In this document: positions 41,353 to 50,903 of the stretch, in pieces
Position numbering within the stretch: position 1 is the stretch's first letter
Layout of the letters: each line of letters begins with the position of its first letter
Source of the DNA: Nitrospirota bacterium
GTDB lineage: Bacteria > Nitrospirota > Nitrospiria > Nitrospirales > Nitrospiraceae
Assembly (NCBI GenBank): GCA_004296885.1
Contig: SCVN01000007.1
Coordinates: 124,001-188,000 of the forward strand
Direction: 5' to 3'
DNA: 64,000 nucleotides
The notes under the pieces: generated by a model
What the model was told of the DNA's origin: nothing
The model's database searches: none
The model's input: only the letters and a program-made list of their open reading frames with translations
Made by a program: the position numbers and the translations under genes

Positions 41353-42074
41353 AGTTTGGTCGCGATCACATCCAACAGCCGGTCGACCACCTGCTCCACC
41401 GTCAACGCCGAGGAATCGATCCGCACCGCGTCCGACGCCGGGACGAGCGGAGCCAGTTCCCTGGTCCTGTCCTGCCTGTCTCGGGTCTCGATTTCCTGAC
41501 GGGTCTCCTCCAACCGCGACGCCTGACCGGCCCCGGCCAGGTCATGATGCCGCCTGGCCGCTCTGGTCGCCACATCCGCATCCAAAAAAAACTTGGCCTG
41601 GGCCTGGGGGAAAATGCGCGTTCCCAGGTCCCGCCCTTCGGCGACAATCCCGCCCGCCGCACCGATGTCACGCTGGACCGGGAGCAGCCATTCGCGCACC
41701 GCCGGAATCGCCGAGACGAGGGAGGCCAGCCGGCTGATCTCGGGCGTCCGGATCTCCTCCGTCACATCCCGCCCATCGACCGACACCAAAGGCCGTTCGG
41801 GCCGATATTCCAGCATGACCTTGGTCGTGGGCAGCAACCCCGCCACCGCCGCCGCATCCGAGGGATCGACGCCGGCCTCGCGCACTTTCCAGGCCACTCC
41901 CCGATACAGGGCGCCCGTGTCCAGATACAGGTAGCCCAACCGCGCTGCCAGCAGCTTGGCCACCGTGCTCTTGCCGGCTCCGGCCGGACCATCGAGGGTC
42001 ACGATCAGCCGCGGCTGCGTCGTTGGCGCATCCGACGCGGCTTCGGATCGGGCCTGCATGGTGGACCGAGTCAT
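41349..42074 (-). CDS. cmk: Cytidylate kinase
   Basis: Phosphorylates CMP/dCMP; 241 residues. P-loop LDGPAGAGKSTVAKLLAARL (residues 26-45), CMP-binding LDTGALYRGVAWK, VAEGRDLGTRIFPQAQAKFF and the LID arginines. The N-terminal 20 residues are an extension relative to E. coli. Overlaps both aroA (42071-42074) and plsC (41349-41352) by four bases. Confidence 0.96.
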   Translation of the reverse strand: MTRSTMQARSEAASDAPTTQPRLIVTLDGPAGAGKSTVAKLLAARLGYLYLDTGALYRGVAWKVREAGVDPSDAAAVAGLLPTTKVMLEYRPERPLVSVDGRDVTEEIRTPEISRLASLVSAIPAVREWLLPVQRDIGAAGGIVAEGRDLGTRIFPQAQAKFFLDADVATRAARRHHDLAGAGQASRLEETRQEIETRDRQDRTRELAPLVPASDAVRIDSSALTVEQVVDRLLDVIATKL

Positions 42075-43378
42075 GATAATGTCGTTAACTCCGCGAGCTT
42101 GCGCTCGAATCCCGGGAACGACGTTTCAATGCAGGCTGTGTCGTCGATCCGCGACGGGGCATCGGCAACCAACCCGGCCACTGCCATGGACATGGCGACG
42201 CGGTGATCCCCGTGGCTGTGGCAGGAGGCTCCTGTGAACAGTCGTCCCGCCGCCCCTTCGATGACCATCCCGTCTTGTGTCTCGGTGATCGTCGCGCCCA
42301 TTTTGCGCAGCTCGGACGCCATCGTGGCAATACGATCGCTTTCCTTCACCCGCAACTCGCCCGCCCCGCTGATCACCGTCCGGCCCTTCGCATAGGCGGC
42401 CGCCACGCAGAGCACGGGAAACTCGTCGATGGTTTGCGGAATCTGCGCTTCTCCGATCGTCACGCCGCGCAAGACCGAAGCCCGCACCCGCAGGTCGGCA
42501 ATCGGCTCCCCCGCCTCTTCTCTCGGGTTGAGCACCTGAATGTCTGCCCCCATCTCGTTCAAGATCGTCAGCAGGCCAATGCGGGTGGGGTTGACGCCCA
42601 CACCGCTGATCGTCACGTCGGATCCTGGCACGAGCGACGCACCCACCAGGAAAAACGCGGCAGCCGAAAAATCTCCCGCCACGGGTAACTCTTTGACCCC
42701 TTGCCAACCCGTGGCCGGCCGCCCATCGAGCACCAGAGCCTGTCCCTGCTCTCTGATCGAAATCCCGAAAAATCTGAACAGGCGCTCCGTATGGTCCCGT
42801 GACCGCCTCGGCTCCGTAATGCTGGTCTGCCCTTCGGCGAACAGCCCGGCCAGGAGCAACGACGACTTCACTTGCGCGCTGGCCACCGGCGATTGATAGG
42901 CCATCCCTGTGAGCCGGCTGCCGGTAATCGCCAGGGGGGCCAACTCGCCGCCCTTGCGGCCGGCGATCGTCGCGCCCATGGCACGCAGCGGCTTGACCAC
43001 CCGCCCCATCGGGCGCCGGCGGATGGACTCGTCGCCGGTCAGGACCGTGAAGAAGTCTTGTCCGGCCAGGAGGCCGGCCAGCAACCGGATGCCCGTGCCG
43101 GAGTTCCCGCAATCAATCGGCTGGGACGGCTCGGAGAGGCCCCACAGGCCCTTGCCGGACACCAGCAGCCGATCCGGCTGTTCCTGGATGGGAATGCCCA
43201 TCCCTTGCAGTGCCCGCATCGTATTCAGACAGTCTTCACCGCGACAGTACTTGGTGATCAGGCTGTTCCCCTCCGCCAACGCACTCAGGATCAGCGCTCG
43301 GTGCGTGATGGACTTGTCGCCCGGCACCGTCAGTGTGCCGCGCAAGGCCCCCCCCGGTTTGACGGTCAACGAGGTCAT
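42071..43378 (-). CDS. aroA: 3-phosphoshikimate 1-carboxyvinyltransferase (EPSP synthase)
   Basis: Sixth step of the shikimate pathway; 435 residues from ATG 43378. Substrate-binding PGDKSITHRALILSALAEG near residues 19-37, DCGNSGTGIRLLAGLLA (the phosphoenolpyruvate-site loop is NSGTG, not the plant-type LGNAGTAMR), RPMGRVVKPL, and SHGDHRVAMSMAVAG. The Gly-Thr-Gly loop resembles class II (glyphosate-tolerant) enzymes such as CP4. Overlaps tyrA and cmk by four bases each. Confidence 0.96.
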   Translation of the reverse strand: MTSLTVKPGGALRGTLTVPGDKSITHRALILSALAEGNSLITKYCRGEDCLNTMRALQGMGIPIQEQPDRLLVSGKGLWGLSEPSQPIDCGNSGTGIRLLAGLLAGQDFFTVLTGDESIRRRPMGRVVKPLRAMGATIAGRKGGELAPLAITGSRLTGMAYQSPVASAQVKSSLLLAGLFAEGQTSITEPRRSRDHTERLFRFFGISIREQGQALVLDGRPATGWQGVKELPVAGDFSAAAFFLVGASLVPGSDVTISGVGVNPTRIGLLTILNEMGADIQVLNPREEAGEPIADLRVRASVLRGVTIGEAQIPQTIDEFPVLCVAAAYAKGRTVISGAGELRVKESDRIATMASELRKMGATITETQDGMVIEGAAGRLFTGASCHSHGDHRVAMSMAVAGLVADAPSRIDDTACIETSFPGFERKLAELTTLS

Positions 43379-44253
43379 GATTTGTTCAGCCGTTCCCGCA
43401 CGTCTTTGGCCCGCGTCAATTCTTTTTCGATGCCCGGCCCGTCGCCCGCCTGGATGAGCCGCTTGAGTTCCTGAAGATGACGGATATAGATATCGAGCTG
43501 AGCCACTACGTTGTCCCGGTTCCACAGGAAAATGTCCCGCCACATCTCCGGCGAACTGGCGGCGATGCGGGTCGTATCGCGCAATCCGCCTCCCGCATAG
43601 GCCAGCAAATCCAGTTCCGGCGTCTGGCGCTCCTTGACCTCAGTCAGGGCATTGATCAAGGCGAAGGCCGCCGCATGGGGCAAATGGCTGACGGCACCCA
43701 GGACACGATCGTGCAAAAACGGATCCATCGAAAGCACGACGGCCCCCGCCTCCGTCCAGACTTCCCGGACCGTGGACAGCGCGTGCGCATCGGTGTGTTC
43801 GGTCGGCGTCAAAATACAGCGGGCACCCTTGAAGAGATCCACGGAACCGGCGGCCACGCCGGTCTTCTCTTTCCCGGCGATCGGATGGCCGCCCACGAAG
43901 CAGGCCCGTTCCGGCATCAGGCCTTCTGCTTGCGCGACCAGAGGCCCCTTCACACTGCCGACATCCGTGACGATCGCCCCCTTCGCCAGACACCCGGCCC
44001 AGTCCTTGAGGTGCCGCTCGTAGGTATCCACCGGCGTCGCCAAGACCACCAGATCTGCCCCGGCAACTCCCTCCTTGGCGTCCGCCACGTACCGATCGAT
44101 CGCGCCCAGTTCCACGGCGGCTTTGAGGTTCTCCACGCGCCGTCCGATGCCCACCACCTGATCGGCCATCGCCCGCCGTCTGAGGATCATCCCCAGCGAG
44201 CCGCCGATCAGACCGACGCCGACGATTGCCACTTGCTTGAAATGCACGGCCAT
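43375..44253 (-). CDS. tyrA: Prephenate/arogenate dehydrogenase
   Basis: Oxidative decarboxylation to 4-hydroxyphenylpyruvate (or tyrosine from arogenate); 292 residues from ATG 44253. Rossmann motif VAIVGVGLIGGSLGMILRRR, TDVGSVKGPLV, and the catalytic region GGHPIAGKEKTGVAAGS containing the essential histidine. No fused chorismate mutase or ACT domain, so no obvious tyrosine feedback module. Cofactor and substrate preference cannot be read out. Confidence 0.95.
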   Translation of the reverse strand: MAVHFKQVAIVGVGLIGGSLGMILRRRAMADQVVGIGRRVENLKAAVELGAIDRYVADAKEGVAGADLVVLATPVDTYERHLKDWAGCLAKGAIVTDVGSVKGPLVAQAEGLMPERACFVGGHPIAGKEKTGVAAGSVDLFKGARCILTPTEHTDAHALSTVREVWTEAGAVVLSMDPFLHDRVLGAVSHLPHAAAFALINALTEVKERQTPELDLLAYAGGGLRDTTRIAASSPEMWRDIFLWNRDNVVAQLDIYIRHLQELKRLIQAGDGPGIEKELTRAKDVRERLNKS

Positions 44254-44255
44254 AG

Positions 44256-44354
44256 ACGAATTATGAATGATGCGCGATGAATGATGAATGCACGATGAGA
44301 TCACTCATGGCAAGGGCCGGACTATTCATCATTCTGCATTGATCATTCAACATT
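44256..44354. repeat. Intergenic inverted-repeat element (GATGAA dialect), aroF-tyrA
   Basis: Left arm 44256-44300 is a run of ATGAATGATG/CGATGAATGATGAATG words. Right arm 44324-44354 reads ATTCATCATTCTGCATTGAT and CATTCAACATTG. It fills the gap between two co-directional shikimate genes and ends six bases from the aroF stop. Confidence 0.75.
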
Positions 44355-44359
44355 GTGTT

Positions 44360-45373
44360 TCAAATCTCCCGACCGACCGCCGCCGCGATCTTCCTAAGAT
44401 CTTGCATCAACTCCTTGAACTTGCTCGGCTTGATGGATTCTTCCCCGTCGCAGAGGGCGCACTCGGGGTTGGAATGGACCTCGATCAACAGGCCGTCCGC
44501 GCCGGCGGCGATGGCGGCTTTGGACATCGGCGCCACCAAATTCCACTTGCCCGTGGCATGACTGGGGTCCACGATGACGGGCAGATGGGACAGTTCCTTG
44601 AGCGTCGGCACCGCGGCCAGGTCCAGGGTGTTGCGGTACTGGGTTTCGAAGGTGCGAATGCCCCGCTCGCAGAGCATCACGTTGCGGTTCCCGCGGGACA
44701 TGATGTACTCGGCGGAGAGGAGAAACTCCTTGATCGTGGCCGAGAGCCCCCGTTTCAGCAACACCGGCTTGTCGTAGGCGCCGACTTCCTTGAGCAGTTC
44801 GAAGTTTTGCATGTTGCGGGCGCCGATCTGGATGATATCCGCCTTCTGCAAAAACAGCTCGATGTCGCGGGTGTCCAGAATTTCGCTCACCACCGGCATG
44901 CCGGTCTGCTTCTTGGCCTCGATCAGGTAGTCCAGCCCCTCCCGTCCCACGCCCTGGAAGGAATAGGGCGACGTCCGCGGCTTGTAGGCCCCGCCCCGCA
45001 GGATGCTGCCCCCTGCGGCCTTCACCTCATGGGCAATGCCGACGGTCAGTTCAAGCTTCTCGACCGCGCAGGGGCCGGCCATGATGACCACTTTCTGACC
45101 TCCGACCTTGACGCCATTCACATCGATGACCGTGTTGTCCTTCTTGAACTCGCGGCTGACAAGCTTCCACGGGGCCAGGATGGGCGTGACGCTTTCCACG
45201 CCGGGGAACGCGGTGATCGGCTGGTTCTGGAGGATGCGATCGTCGCCGATGACGCCGATGATCGTCCGCTCCTCTCCCTGCGTCATGTGCGACTTCAGGC
45301 CCAGCTCACGCAACCGGTCCAGCAAGTGATCGATCTGGGGTTCGGTGGCTTCGGGTTTCAGCACAATAATCAT
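44360..45373 (-). CDS. aroF: 3-deoxy-7-phosphoheptulonate synthase (DAHP synthase, type I-beta)
   Basis: First enzyme of the shikimate pathway; 337 residues. N-terminal ferredoxin-like regulatory domain of about 70 residues ([18 protein letters not shown]) as in Thermotoga AroF, then the TIM-barrel core with [39 protein letters not shown] and [12 protein letters not shown]. The regulatory domain is the known site for tyrosine/phenylalanine feedback in that family. Lies between hisC and tyrA. Confidence 0.96.
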   Translation of the reverse strand: MIIVLKPEATEPQIDHLLDRLRELGLKSHMTQGEERTIIGVIGDDRILQNQPITAFPGVESVTPILAPWKLVSREFKKDNTVIDVNGVKVGGQKVVIMAGPCAVEKLELTVGIAHEVKAAGGSILRGGAYKPRTSPYSFQGVGREGLDYLIEAKKQTGMPVVSEILDTRDIELFLQKADIIQIGARNMQNFELLKEVGAYDKPVLLKRGLSATIKEFLLSAEYIMSRGNRNVMLCERGIRTFETQYRNTLDLAAVPTLKELSHLPVIVDPSHATGKWNLVAPMSKAAIAAGADGLLIEVHSNPECALCDGEESIKPSKFKELMQDLRKIAAAVGREI

Positions 45374-45412
45374 GACAACCTCGTGCTTCTGAAATAACTG
45401 GGCTCGCTTACT

Positions 45413-46492
45413 TTAGGTCCCCATAATCTTCTTGAGGGCGGCCAGAAACCGTCGGTTTTCCTCGGGGAGGCCGATCGTGACGCGTAGCATCCGCCCTTCG
45501 ATATGGCGGACGATGACACCCTCGCGCAGAAGGGCTTGAAACACCTCCCGGCCGTCGCGGCCGACGTCGAAATAGAGGAAATTCGCCTGGCTCGGCAGCG
45601 GCTGGAAACCCAGCGCGGCAAGCCCGGCCCGAACGACAACCATCTCCGACTGATTCAGCGCACGGCTCTGCGCCACATGCTCCTCGTCGGCCAAGGCCGC
45701 CAAGGCCGCCCGTTGGGCCAGACTGTTGGCGTTGAACGGAGGACGGAGGCGATTCAGGTAGCCTGCGATCTCGCCCGTCGTCAGGCCATAGCCGATGCGC
45801 AGACCGGCCAGGCCGTAAATCTTGGAGAAGGTGCGCAGCACGATCGCGTTCCGGCCCTGCTTTACATAAGCGAGGCTGTCCGGAAACTCGCGGCTCTGCA
45901 CATACTCGTAATAGGCCTCGTCGAACACCACGATCACCGACTCCGGCACGCGCGCCATCAGCCGGCTCACCTCGTCCGCGGTTACCATGGTTCCGGTGGG
46001 ATTGTTGGGATTGCACAGGAACAGGAGCCTGGTTCTCGGCGTGACGGCCTCCACCATGGCCGCCAGGTCATGGTGGCCCTCCTGCATGGGGACGATGACG
46101 GGCTTCCCATGCGCGGCGGTCACTTCCATCTTGTAAATCACGAAAGTCTGGTCGGCCATGACCGCTTCGTCGCCGGGCGACAGGAACGTCCGAGCCAGAA
46201 AACCGATGATCTCGTCCGACCCGTTGCCCAGAATGACCTGCTCCGGCTGAACCTTCCAGCGGTCCGCCAGGGCCACGCGCAGCTTGTGGGCGCCCCCGTC
46301 GGGATACCGATGCAACGTGCCCGTGACCTCGGCAAGCACGGCGAGGGCCCTGGGCGAAGGGCCGAGCGGGTTCTCGTTGGACGCCAGCTTGACGGCTTTG
46401 GGAATCCCCAGTTCACGTTCCAGTTCTTCGACCGGCTTCCCCGGAACGTAGGGCGTCAGCGACGCGATGTCGGGATGGACTTTAAGCGACAT
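45413..46492 (-). CDS. hisC: Histidinol-phosphate / aromatic aminotransferase
   Basis: PLP-dependent class I/II aminotransferase; 359 residues. SNENPLGPSP, NGSDEIIGFLARTFL, PNNPTGTMV, FDEAYYEYV, and lysine motif TFSKIYGLAGLRIGYG. HisC-family by sequence. Placement between pheA and aroF-tyrA-aroA suggests it also or mainly transaminates phenylpyruvate and 4-hydroxyphenylpyruvate, as HisC does in Bacillus. Five bases after pheA. Confidence 0.92.
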   Translation of the reverse strand: MSLKVHPDIASLTPYVPGKPVEELERELGIPKAVKLASNENPLGPSPRALAVLAEVTGTLHRYPDGGAHKLRVALADRWKVQPEQVILGNGSDEIIGFLARTFLSPGDEAVMADQTFVIYKMEVTAAHGKPVIVPMQEGHHDLAAMVEAVTPRTRLLFLCNPNNPTGTMVTADEVSRLMARVPESVIVVFDEAYYEYVQSREFPDSLAYVKQGRNAIVLRTFSKIYGLAGLRIGYGLTTGEIAGYLNRLRPPFNANSLAQRAALAALADEEHVAQSRALNQSEMVVVRAGLAALGFQPLPSQANFLYFDVGRDGREVFQALLREGVIVRHIEGRMLRVTIGLPEENRRFLAALKKIMGT

Positions 46493-46496
46493 AGGG

Positions 46497-47579
46497 TTAG
46501 TTATGGGCCGGGTACGATCCTAGAATCTTCATGAACAGGCACCGGCTCTTGATCTCTTCCAACGCCTTCTTCACCGGCTCCTCTTCGACATGCCCCTCGA
46601 CATCCACGAAAAAGATATACTCCCAGGCCTTGCGACGGGACGGCCGGGACTCAATTTTGGTCATGTTGAGGCCGTGTGAGGCGAAGGGCCGCAGCAGATC
46701 GTAGAGCGCGCCGACCTTGTCCTTGACCGAGATCATGACCGAGGTTTTGTCCTTGCCGGTCCGCTCCGGCGCCTTCTTCGAGAGGACCAAAAAGCGGGTG
46801 AAGTTGTGGACATTGTCCTCGATCCTGGCCTTGATGATCTTCAAGCCGTAGATTTGCGCCGCCAATTCCGAGGCAATGGCCGCCGCAGTTGGGTCGGTGG
46901 CGCAGATTTCGGCGGCCCGGGCCGTGCTGGTCACTTCCGAGACCGGCACCTGCGGGAGGTTGGTTTCCAGCCAGTGACGGCACTGGGCGATCGGCTGCGG
47001 GTGCGAATAGATTTTCGTGATGTCTTCGAGGCGCCCGGTTTTCGAGAGCAAGTTGTGGGACACTTCCAGGAGCACCTCGCCATAGATCAGCAAGGTGGAA
47101 TCGACGAACATGTCGAGGGTGTAGTTGACGACGCCCTCGGTCGAGTTTTCGATCGGCACCACCCCGAAGTTGGCTCGCCCCCGTTCCACTTCGTCGAATA
47201 CATCCTTGATGCTGTTGACCGGGACATACTGGGCCGAAGCCCCGAATTTCTTGATGCAGGCCAGATGCGTAAACGTAGCAGCCGGTCCGAAGTAGGCGAC
47301 CTTCTGAGGCCCTTCCAGCGATAGGGAGGCGGACATAATTTCCCGGTAGACGGGGCGGATCGCATCGTTGGGGAACGGGCCCTGATTTTGGGCCATGAGG
47401 CGATTCACAATTTCCGCTTCCCGACCGGGCGTATGCAGGTTCGCGTTGCTGTCCGATTCCTTTTTCAGTTTGCCGATTTCGATGACGGACTTGGACCGCT
47501 CGTTGAGCAGGCACAGGATCTCGTCGTCGATCCGATCGATCTCCTTCCGGAACTGCTGGATGTCCTGCCGGTTTGCCAT
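46497..47579 (-). CDS. pheA: Bifunctional chorismate mutase / prephenate dehydratase
   Basis: Converts chorismate via prephenate to phenylpyruvate; 360 residues. AroQ-type chorismate mutase at residues 5-85 (FRKEIDRIDDEILCLLNERS), prephenate dehydratase about 92-270 (VAYFGPAATFTHLA, VPIENSTEGVV), and a C-terminal ACT domain with the phenylalanine-binding ESRPSRRKAWEYIFFVD. First gene of the aromatic block. The leader (47580-47777) contains TTCCTG/CAGGAA and GAGCC/GGCTC inverted repeats, but no clear phenylalanine-rich leader peptide was identified. Confidence 0.96.
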   Translation of the reverse strand: MANRQDIQQFRKEIDRIDDEILCLLNERSKSVIEIGKLKKESDSNANLHTPGREAEIVNRLMAQNQGPFPNDAIRPVYREIMSASLSLEGPQKVAYFGPAATFTHLACIKKFGASAQYVPVNSIKDVFDEVERGRANFGVVPIENSTEGVVNYTLDMFVDSTLLIYGEVLLEVSHNLLSKTGRLEDITKIYSHPQPIAQCRHWLETNLPQVPVSEVTSTARAAEICATDPTAAAIASELAAQIYGLKIIKARIEDNVHNFTRFLVLSKKAPERTGKDKTSVMISVKDKVGALYDLLRPFASHGLNMTKIESRPSRRKAWEYIFFVDVEGHVEEEPVKKALEEIKSRCLFMKILGSYPAHN

Positions 47580-47777
47580 AGATTACTCAGCCGGACGCAG
47601 CCTATTCCTGCCTGCGGCCAGACAGGAAATGGTACAGGAAGCAACCTGGCTTTGCAAGATTTATCAATGGGATTCGAATGGTTGGGGGAGCCGCCGGCTC
47701 TCAGCATTCAACTTTCAGCTCGGAGCCGCTTCGCAGAGGATTCTGACTGTGCACGCTGATGACTGATGGCTTCTTGG

Positions 47778-48782
47778 CTACGTCAGTAAATCTTTCGTCT
47801 TTCCAAAGTGTTCGAACGTAAGCCTGGTGGCCTGGCGGCCGCGTGCGGTCCGCTCCAAGTAGCCGGATTGAATGAGGAAGGGCTCGTAGACGTCTTCTAA
47901 TGTGCCTTTCTCCTCGTTAACGGCCGCCGCCAGGGATTCGACCCCGACCGGCCCTCCACCAAACTTCTCGAGAATCGTCAGGAGAATCTTGCGATCCATG
48001 TCGTCGAACCCTGCTTGGTCCACACCCAGCCAAGCCAAAGCGTCGCAGGCCACTTGGCGGGTGATACGGCCCTCCGCTTTGATCTGCGCAAAGTCGCGAA
48101 CGCGCTTGATCAAGCGGTTGACAATGCGCGGGGTGCCCCGCGCGCGACCGGCAATCTCAGCGGCTCCTTCAGGGACGATCGGAATGCCCAGGAGGCCGGC
48201 CGAGCGGGTGACGATGGTCTGCAGATCGGCCGGCGCGTAGAAATCCAGGCGGTTCACCAACCCGAAGCGTTCCCGCAGGGGCGAGGTCAAGGCTCCGGCC
48301 CTGGTCGTCGCCCCGATCAAGGTGAAGCGCGGCAGGTCCAGCTTGATCGTGCGCGTCGAGGGGCCCTGCCCAACAACCAGGTCGAGCTGGTAATCCTCCA
48401 TGGCCGGATAGAGCGCCTCCTCGACGGAGGCCGGCAACCGGTGGATTTCGTCGATGAAAAGAACATCGCGCTCCTGCAGGTTCGTGAGGATCGCCGCCAG
48501 GTCTCCCGCATGGGCCAGGACCAACCCCGAGGTCGAGCGGATTGCCGCCCCCATTTCCCGCGCGATGATATGGGCGATCGTGGTCTTGCCCAACCCGGGC
48601 GGCCCGTAAAAAATCGCATGGTCGAGGGCCTCCCCCCTGCGCTTTGCGGCTTCGATGCAAATGCGCAGCGACTCCTTCATCCGTTCCTGCCCGACATATT
48701 CCTCGAGCGTCTGGGGACGGAGCGTGGCTTCCAGCCCCCGTTCATCCTCCGTCATCTGACTGGTCACAATCCGGTCGGTCAC
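47778..48782 (-). CDS. ruvB: Holliday junction branch migration ATPase RuvB
   Basis: AAA+ motor of branch migration; 334 residues from GTG 48782 with GAGG upstream. [20 protein letters not shown], Walker [17 protein letters not shown], Walker [16 protein letters not shown], sensor [10 protein letters not shown] and the C-terminal winged helix ([17 protein letters not shown]). Separated from ruvA by an exported Cys-rich protein gene. Confidence 0.97.
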   Translation of the reverse strand: MTDRIVTSQMTEDERGLEATLRPQTLEEYVGQERMKESLRICIEAAKRRGEALDHAIFYGPPGLGKTTIAHIIAREMGAAIRSTSGLVLAHAGDLAAILTNLQERDVLFIDEIHRLPASVEEALYPAMEDYQLDLVVGQGPSTRTIKLDLPRFTLIGATTRAGALTSPLRERFGLVNRLDFYAPADLQTIVTRSAGLLGIPIVPEGAAEIAGRARGTPRIVNRLIKRVRDFAQIKAEGRITRQVACDALAWLGVDQAGFDDMDRKILLTILEKFGGGPVGVESLAAAVNEEKGTLEDVYEPFLIQSGYLERTARGRQATRLTFEHFGKTKDLLT

Positions 48783-48825
48783 CCCGGTACCTCATGGTTC
48801 GTCATCCAAGGACGGAACGGCCCGT

Positions 48826-49338
48826 TCACTTGCTCTCCTTCGCCGCATCTTTCGGAGCGGGCACGTACTTCGGCGGGGACGGCATCGCCCCCTGACCCGG
48901 CGTCGGCATCGTTCCGGCGCAATTTGGCGGACAGAACCGGCCCCCCTGAGTCGGGTCGGGCAGATGGTCCTCGAACTTCTCGAGCTGGCACTGACTCATG
49001 CGTCCCCCCTCCTCGCTCCCGCAGCGGGCCGGCACCGACGAGTAGCCCACTTGGCGATAGCCCTCGGGACAAGACCCGCAGACCGCCAGGAGATTCATCG
49101 CGCCGATGGGCACACATTCCACCAGGACCGGATCGCCGTCTTTGCAGATCTCCGGCGCCTTGGTGACCCCCGTTTTGGCATAGCCAGATGGGCACGTTCC
49201 GCAGGTCATCCTGATGCTCTTGGGCGCTTCGTCCTCGGCTGAAGCGGCACAGGGGAGCACGACCCAGGCCAGGACCAGCAGCAGCCGTCCGCCTACGGCC
49301 AGGACCTTCGACCCAATGCCCTGTTGGCCCTGTCGCAT
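48826..49338 (-). CDS. Exported cysteine-rich protein between ruvA and ruvB
   Basis: 170 residues. Signal peptide (hydrophobic about 12-34, cleavage near ASA-E), then two homologous Cys modules: TCGTCPSGYAKTG...IC...EC and VCGSCPEGYRQVG...RC...QC, ten cysteines in the mature part including FCPPNC. The C-terminus is proline-rich (MPTPGQGAMPSPPKYVPAP). No family recognised; the even, paired cysteines suggest disulfides or metal binding outside the cytoplasm. Four bases from ruvA and 43 from ruvB, on the same strand, so it is carried on the DNA-repair transcript without an obvious functional link. Confidence 0.75.
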   Translation of the reverse strand: MRQGQQGIGSKVLAVGGRLLLVLAWVVLPCAASAEDEAPKSIRMTCGTCPSGYAKTGVTKAPEICKDGDPVLVECVPIGAMNLLAVCGSCPEGYRQVGYSSVPARCGSEEGGRMSQCQLEKFEDHLPDPTQGGRFCPPNCAGTMPTPGQGAMPSPPKYVPAPKDAAKESK

Positions 49339-49341
49339 GGA

Positions 49342-49950
49342 CTATCCCTTCGCCAGGTCCTTCAAGACCTCTCGAATGACTTCTTTCAACGTGCCTGCCG
49401 ACGACGACCTGGCCGCCACGCCTTTGAGCGTCTGCTTGACCTCGGCGGGCTTGTACCCCAAGTTAACCAGCGCGGACAAGGCGTCCTCCTGGAGCTGATT
49501 CAAGGGTTCTGCGGCGGGTTCCGGAAAGGCCGCGGATCCGGGAGCCAGCCGTTCGACCTTGTCCTTGATCTCCAACGCGATTCGCGCTGCGGTTTTCTTT
49601 CCGACGCCGGGCACCGTGGCCAGCTTGTCGACGTCGCCGGCTCTCACCGCCGCAATCAGGTCGGCCACGCTCAGGGCGGACAGCACGCTCAGGGCCAGCT
49701 TCGGGCCGATGCCGGAAATGCCCGTGAGCAGGATGAAGGACTCCTTTTCCAAGAGGGTCAGGAAGCCGAAGAGCTGGATCGCATCCTCCCGCACATGGGT
49801 ATGCACGCTGAGCGACGCAAGCTCGTTCAGCTCCGGCAGGGAATAAAAGGTGCTGAGGGGGATGAGAACTTCGTACCCGACGCCGTGGACATCGAGCGTA
49901 ATGTGGGAAGGAGCCTTGAAGGCCAGCCGGCCGGTCAGTGAGGCGATCAT
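49342..49950 (-). CDS. ruvA: Holliday junction branch migration protein RuvA
   Basis: Tetrameric junction-binding partner of RuvB; 202 residues. N-terminal OB fold (MIASLTGRLAFKAPSHITLD), helix-hairpin-helix regions (LLTGISGIGPKLALSVLS and VPGVGKKTAARIALEIKD) and the C-terminal RuvB-contact domain (LVNLGYKPAEVKQTL). Downstream of yebC with a repeat element between. Confidence 0.96.
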   Translation of the reverse strand: MIASLTGRLAFKAPSHITLDVHGVGYEVLIPLSTFYSLPELNELASLSVHTHVREDAIQLFGFLTLLEKESFILLTGISGIGPKLALSVLSALSVADLIAAVRAGDVDKLATVPGVGKKTAARIALEIKDKVERLAPGSAAFPEPAAEPLNQLQEDALSALVNLGYKPAEVKQTLKGVAARSSSAGTLKEVIREVLKDLAKG

Positions 49951-49967
49951 TGTCGAGGCAACACGGA

Positions 49968-50040
49968 GTGATGAATGCGAAGCGCTGAATGAAGGGCGAA
50001 CGGCTGTCGCTCAGCGTTCATCTTCAGCTTTCATCGTTCG
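49968..50040. repeat. Intergenic inverted-repeat element (GATGAA/GCTGAA dialect), yebC-ruvA
   Basis: Left arm 49968-50002 (GTGATGAATGCGAAGCGCTG, AATGAAGGGCGAACG). Right arm 50008-50040 (CGCTCAGCGTTCATCTTCAG, CTTTCATCGTTCG). The right arm abuts the yebC stop codon. Confidence 0.7.
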
Positions 50041-50793
50041 TTAACCTGCTGCCGCCACCTTCTCCATGATCTCGTCCGGAATGTCGAAGTTCGCATGGAC
50101 TTTCTGGACATCGTCATGCTCGTCCAGGATCTCCATCAGCTTGAGCATCTGCTCGGCCGCCTTCTCTTGGAGCTTCACATAATTCTGCGGCACGAAGGTC
50201 ACTTCCGCCAGAGAGGATTCGATCTTCGCGTCGGTCAAGGCCTTCTTGACCGTCTCGAAGTCATGGGGTTCGGTGATCACCTCGAAGGTCTTCTCGTCCA
50301 CCTTTACGTCCTCGGCCCCGGCGTCCAGAGCCAGGGACAGGAGCTTGTCCTCATCCACCTTGCCCTTTTCCACCACGATTAACCCCTTCTTCTGGAATTG
50401 CCAGGAGACGGCGCCGGCCTCGGCCATGTTGCCGCTGTTCTTTGTGAGCAGGTTCCGGATTTCCGCGACAGTGCGATTGCGGTTGTCGCTGGTGATTTCG
50501 AGCAGCACCGCCGTGCCCCCCGGCCCGTATCCTTCCAACGTGAACTCTTCATAGGTAACGCCGGGCAGTTCGCCCGTGCCGCGCTGGATGGCTTTCTTCA
50601 GCGTGTCGCCGGGCATGTTGGCATCTTTGGCCTTGGCGATGGCCAGGCGCAGACGCGGGTTCCCATCCGGATCGCCGCCTGCCCGGGCCGCAATCGTGAT
50701 CTCGCGGATGATGCGGGTAAAGATTTTGCCGCGTTTGGCGTCTACCGAAGCTTTGTGCCGCTTCGTGGTGGCCCAGTGACTATGGCCGCCCAT
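50041..50793 (-). CDS. yebC: YebC/PmpR-family DNA-binding protein
   Basis: 250 residues. MGGHSHWATTKRHKASVDAK at the N-terminus, ARAGGDPDGNPRLRLAIAKAK and EGYGPGGTAVLLEITSDNRNRT are the family hallmarks. Members act as transcriptional regulators or, as shown more recently for some, help ribosomes through proline-rich stretches. It usually precedes ruvC-ruvA-ruvB; here ruvC is missing. Confidence 0.95.
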   Translation of the reverse strand: MGGHSHWATTKRHKASVDAKRGKIFTRIIREITIAARAGGDPDGNPRLRLAIAKAKDANMPGDTLKKAIQRGTGELPGVTYEEFTLEGYGPGGTAVLLEITSDNRNRTVAEIRNLLTKNSGNMAEAGAVSWQFQKKGLIVVEKGKVDEDKLLSLALDAGAEDVKVDEKTFEVITEPHDFETVKKALTDAKIESSLAEVTFVPQNYVKLQEKAAEQMLKLMEILDEHDDVQKVHANFDIPDEIMEKVAAAG

Positions 50794-50903
50794 GATTCAG
50801 TCCCCCCAAATCTCAACAATCATCTGTATTTACGCGGTCGTTCTAACATACCCACGAGAGCAGAGTCAACGCCGAACCAGCCGCCGGCAGGTCACCGATC
50901 TGT

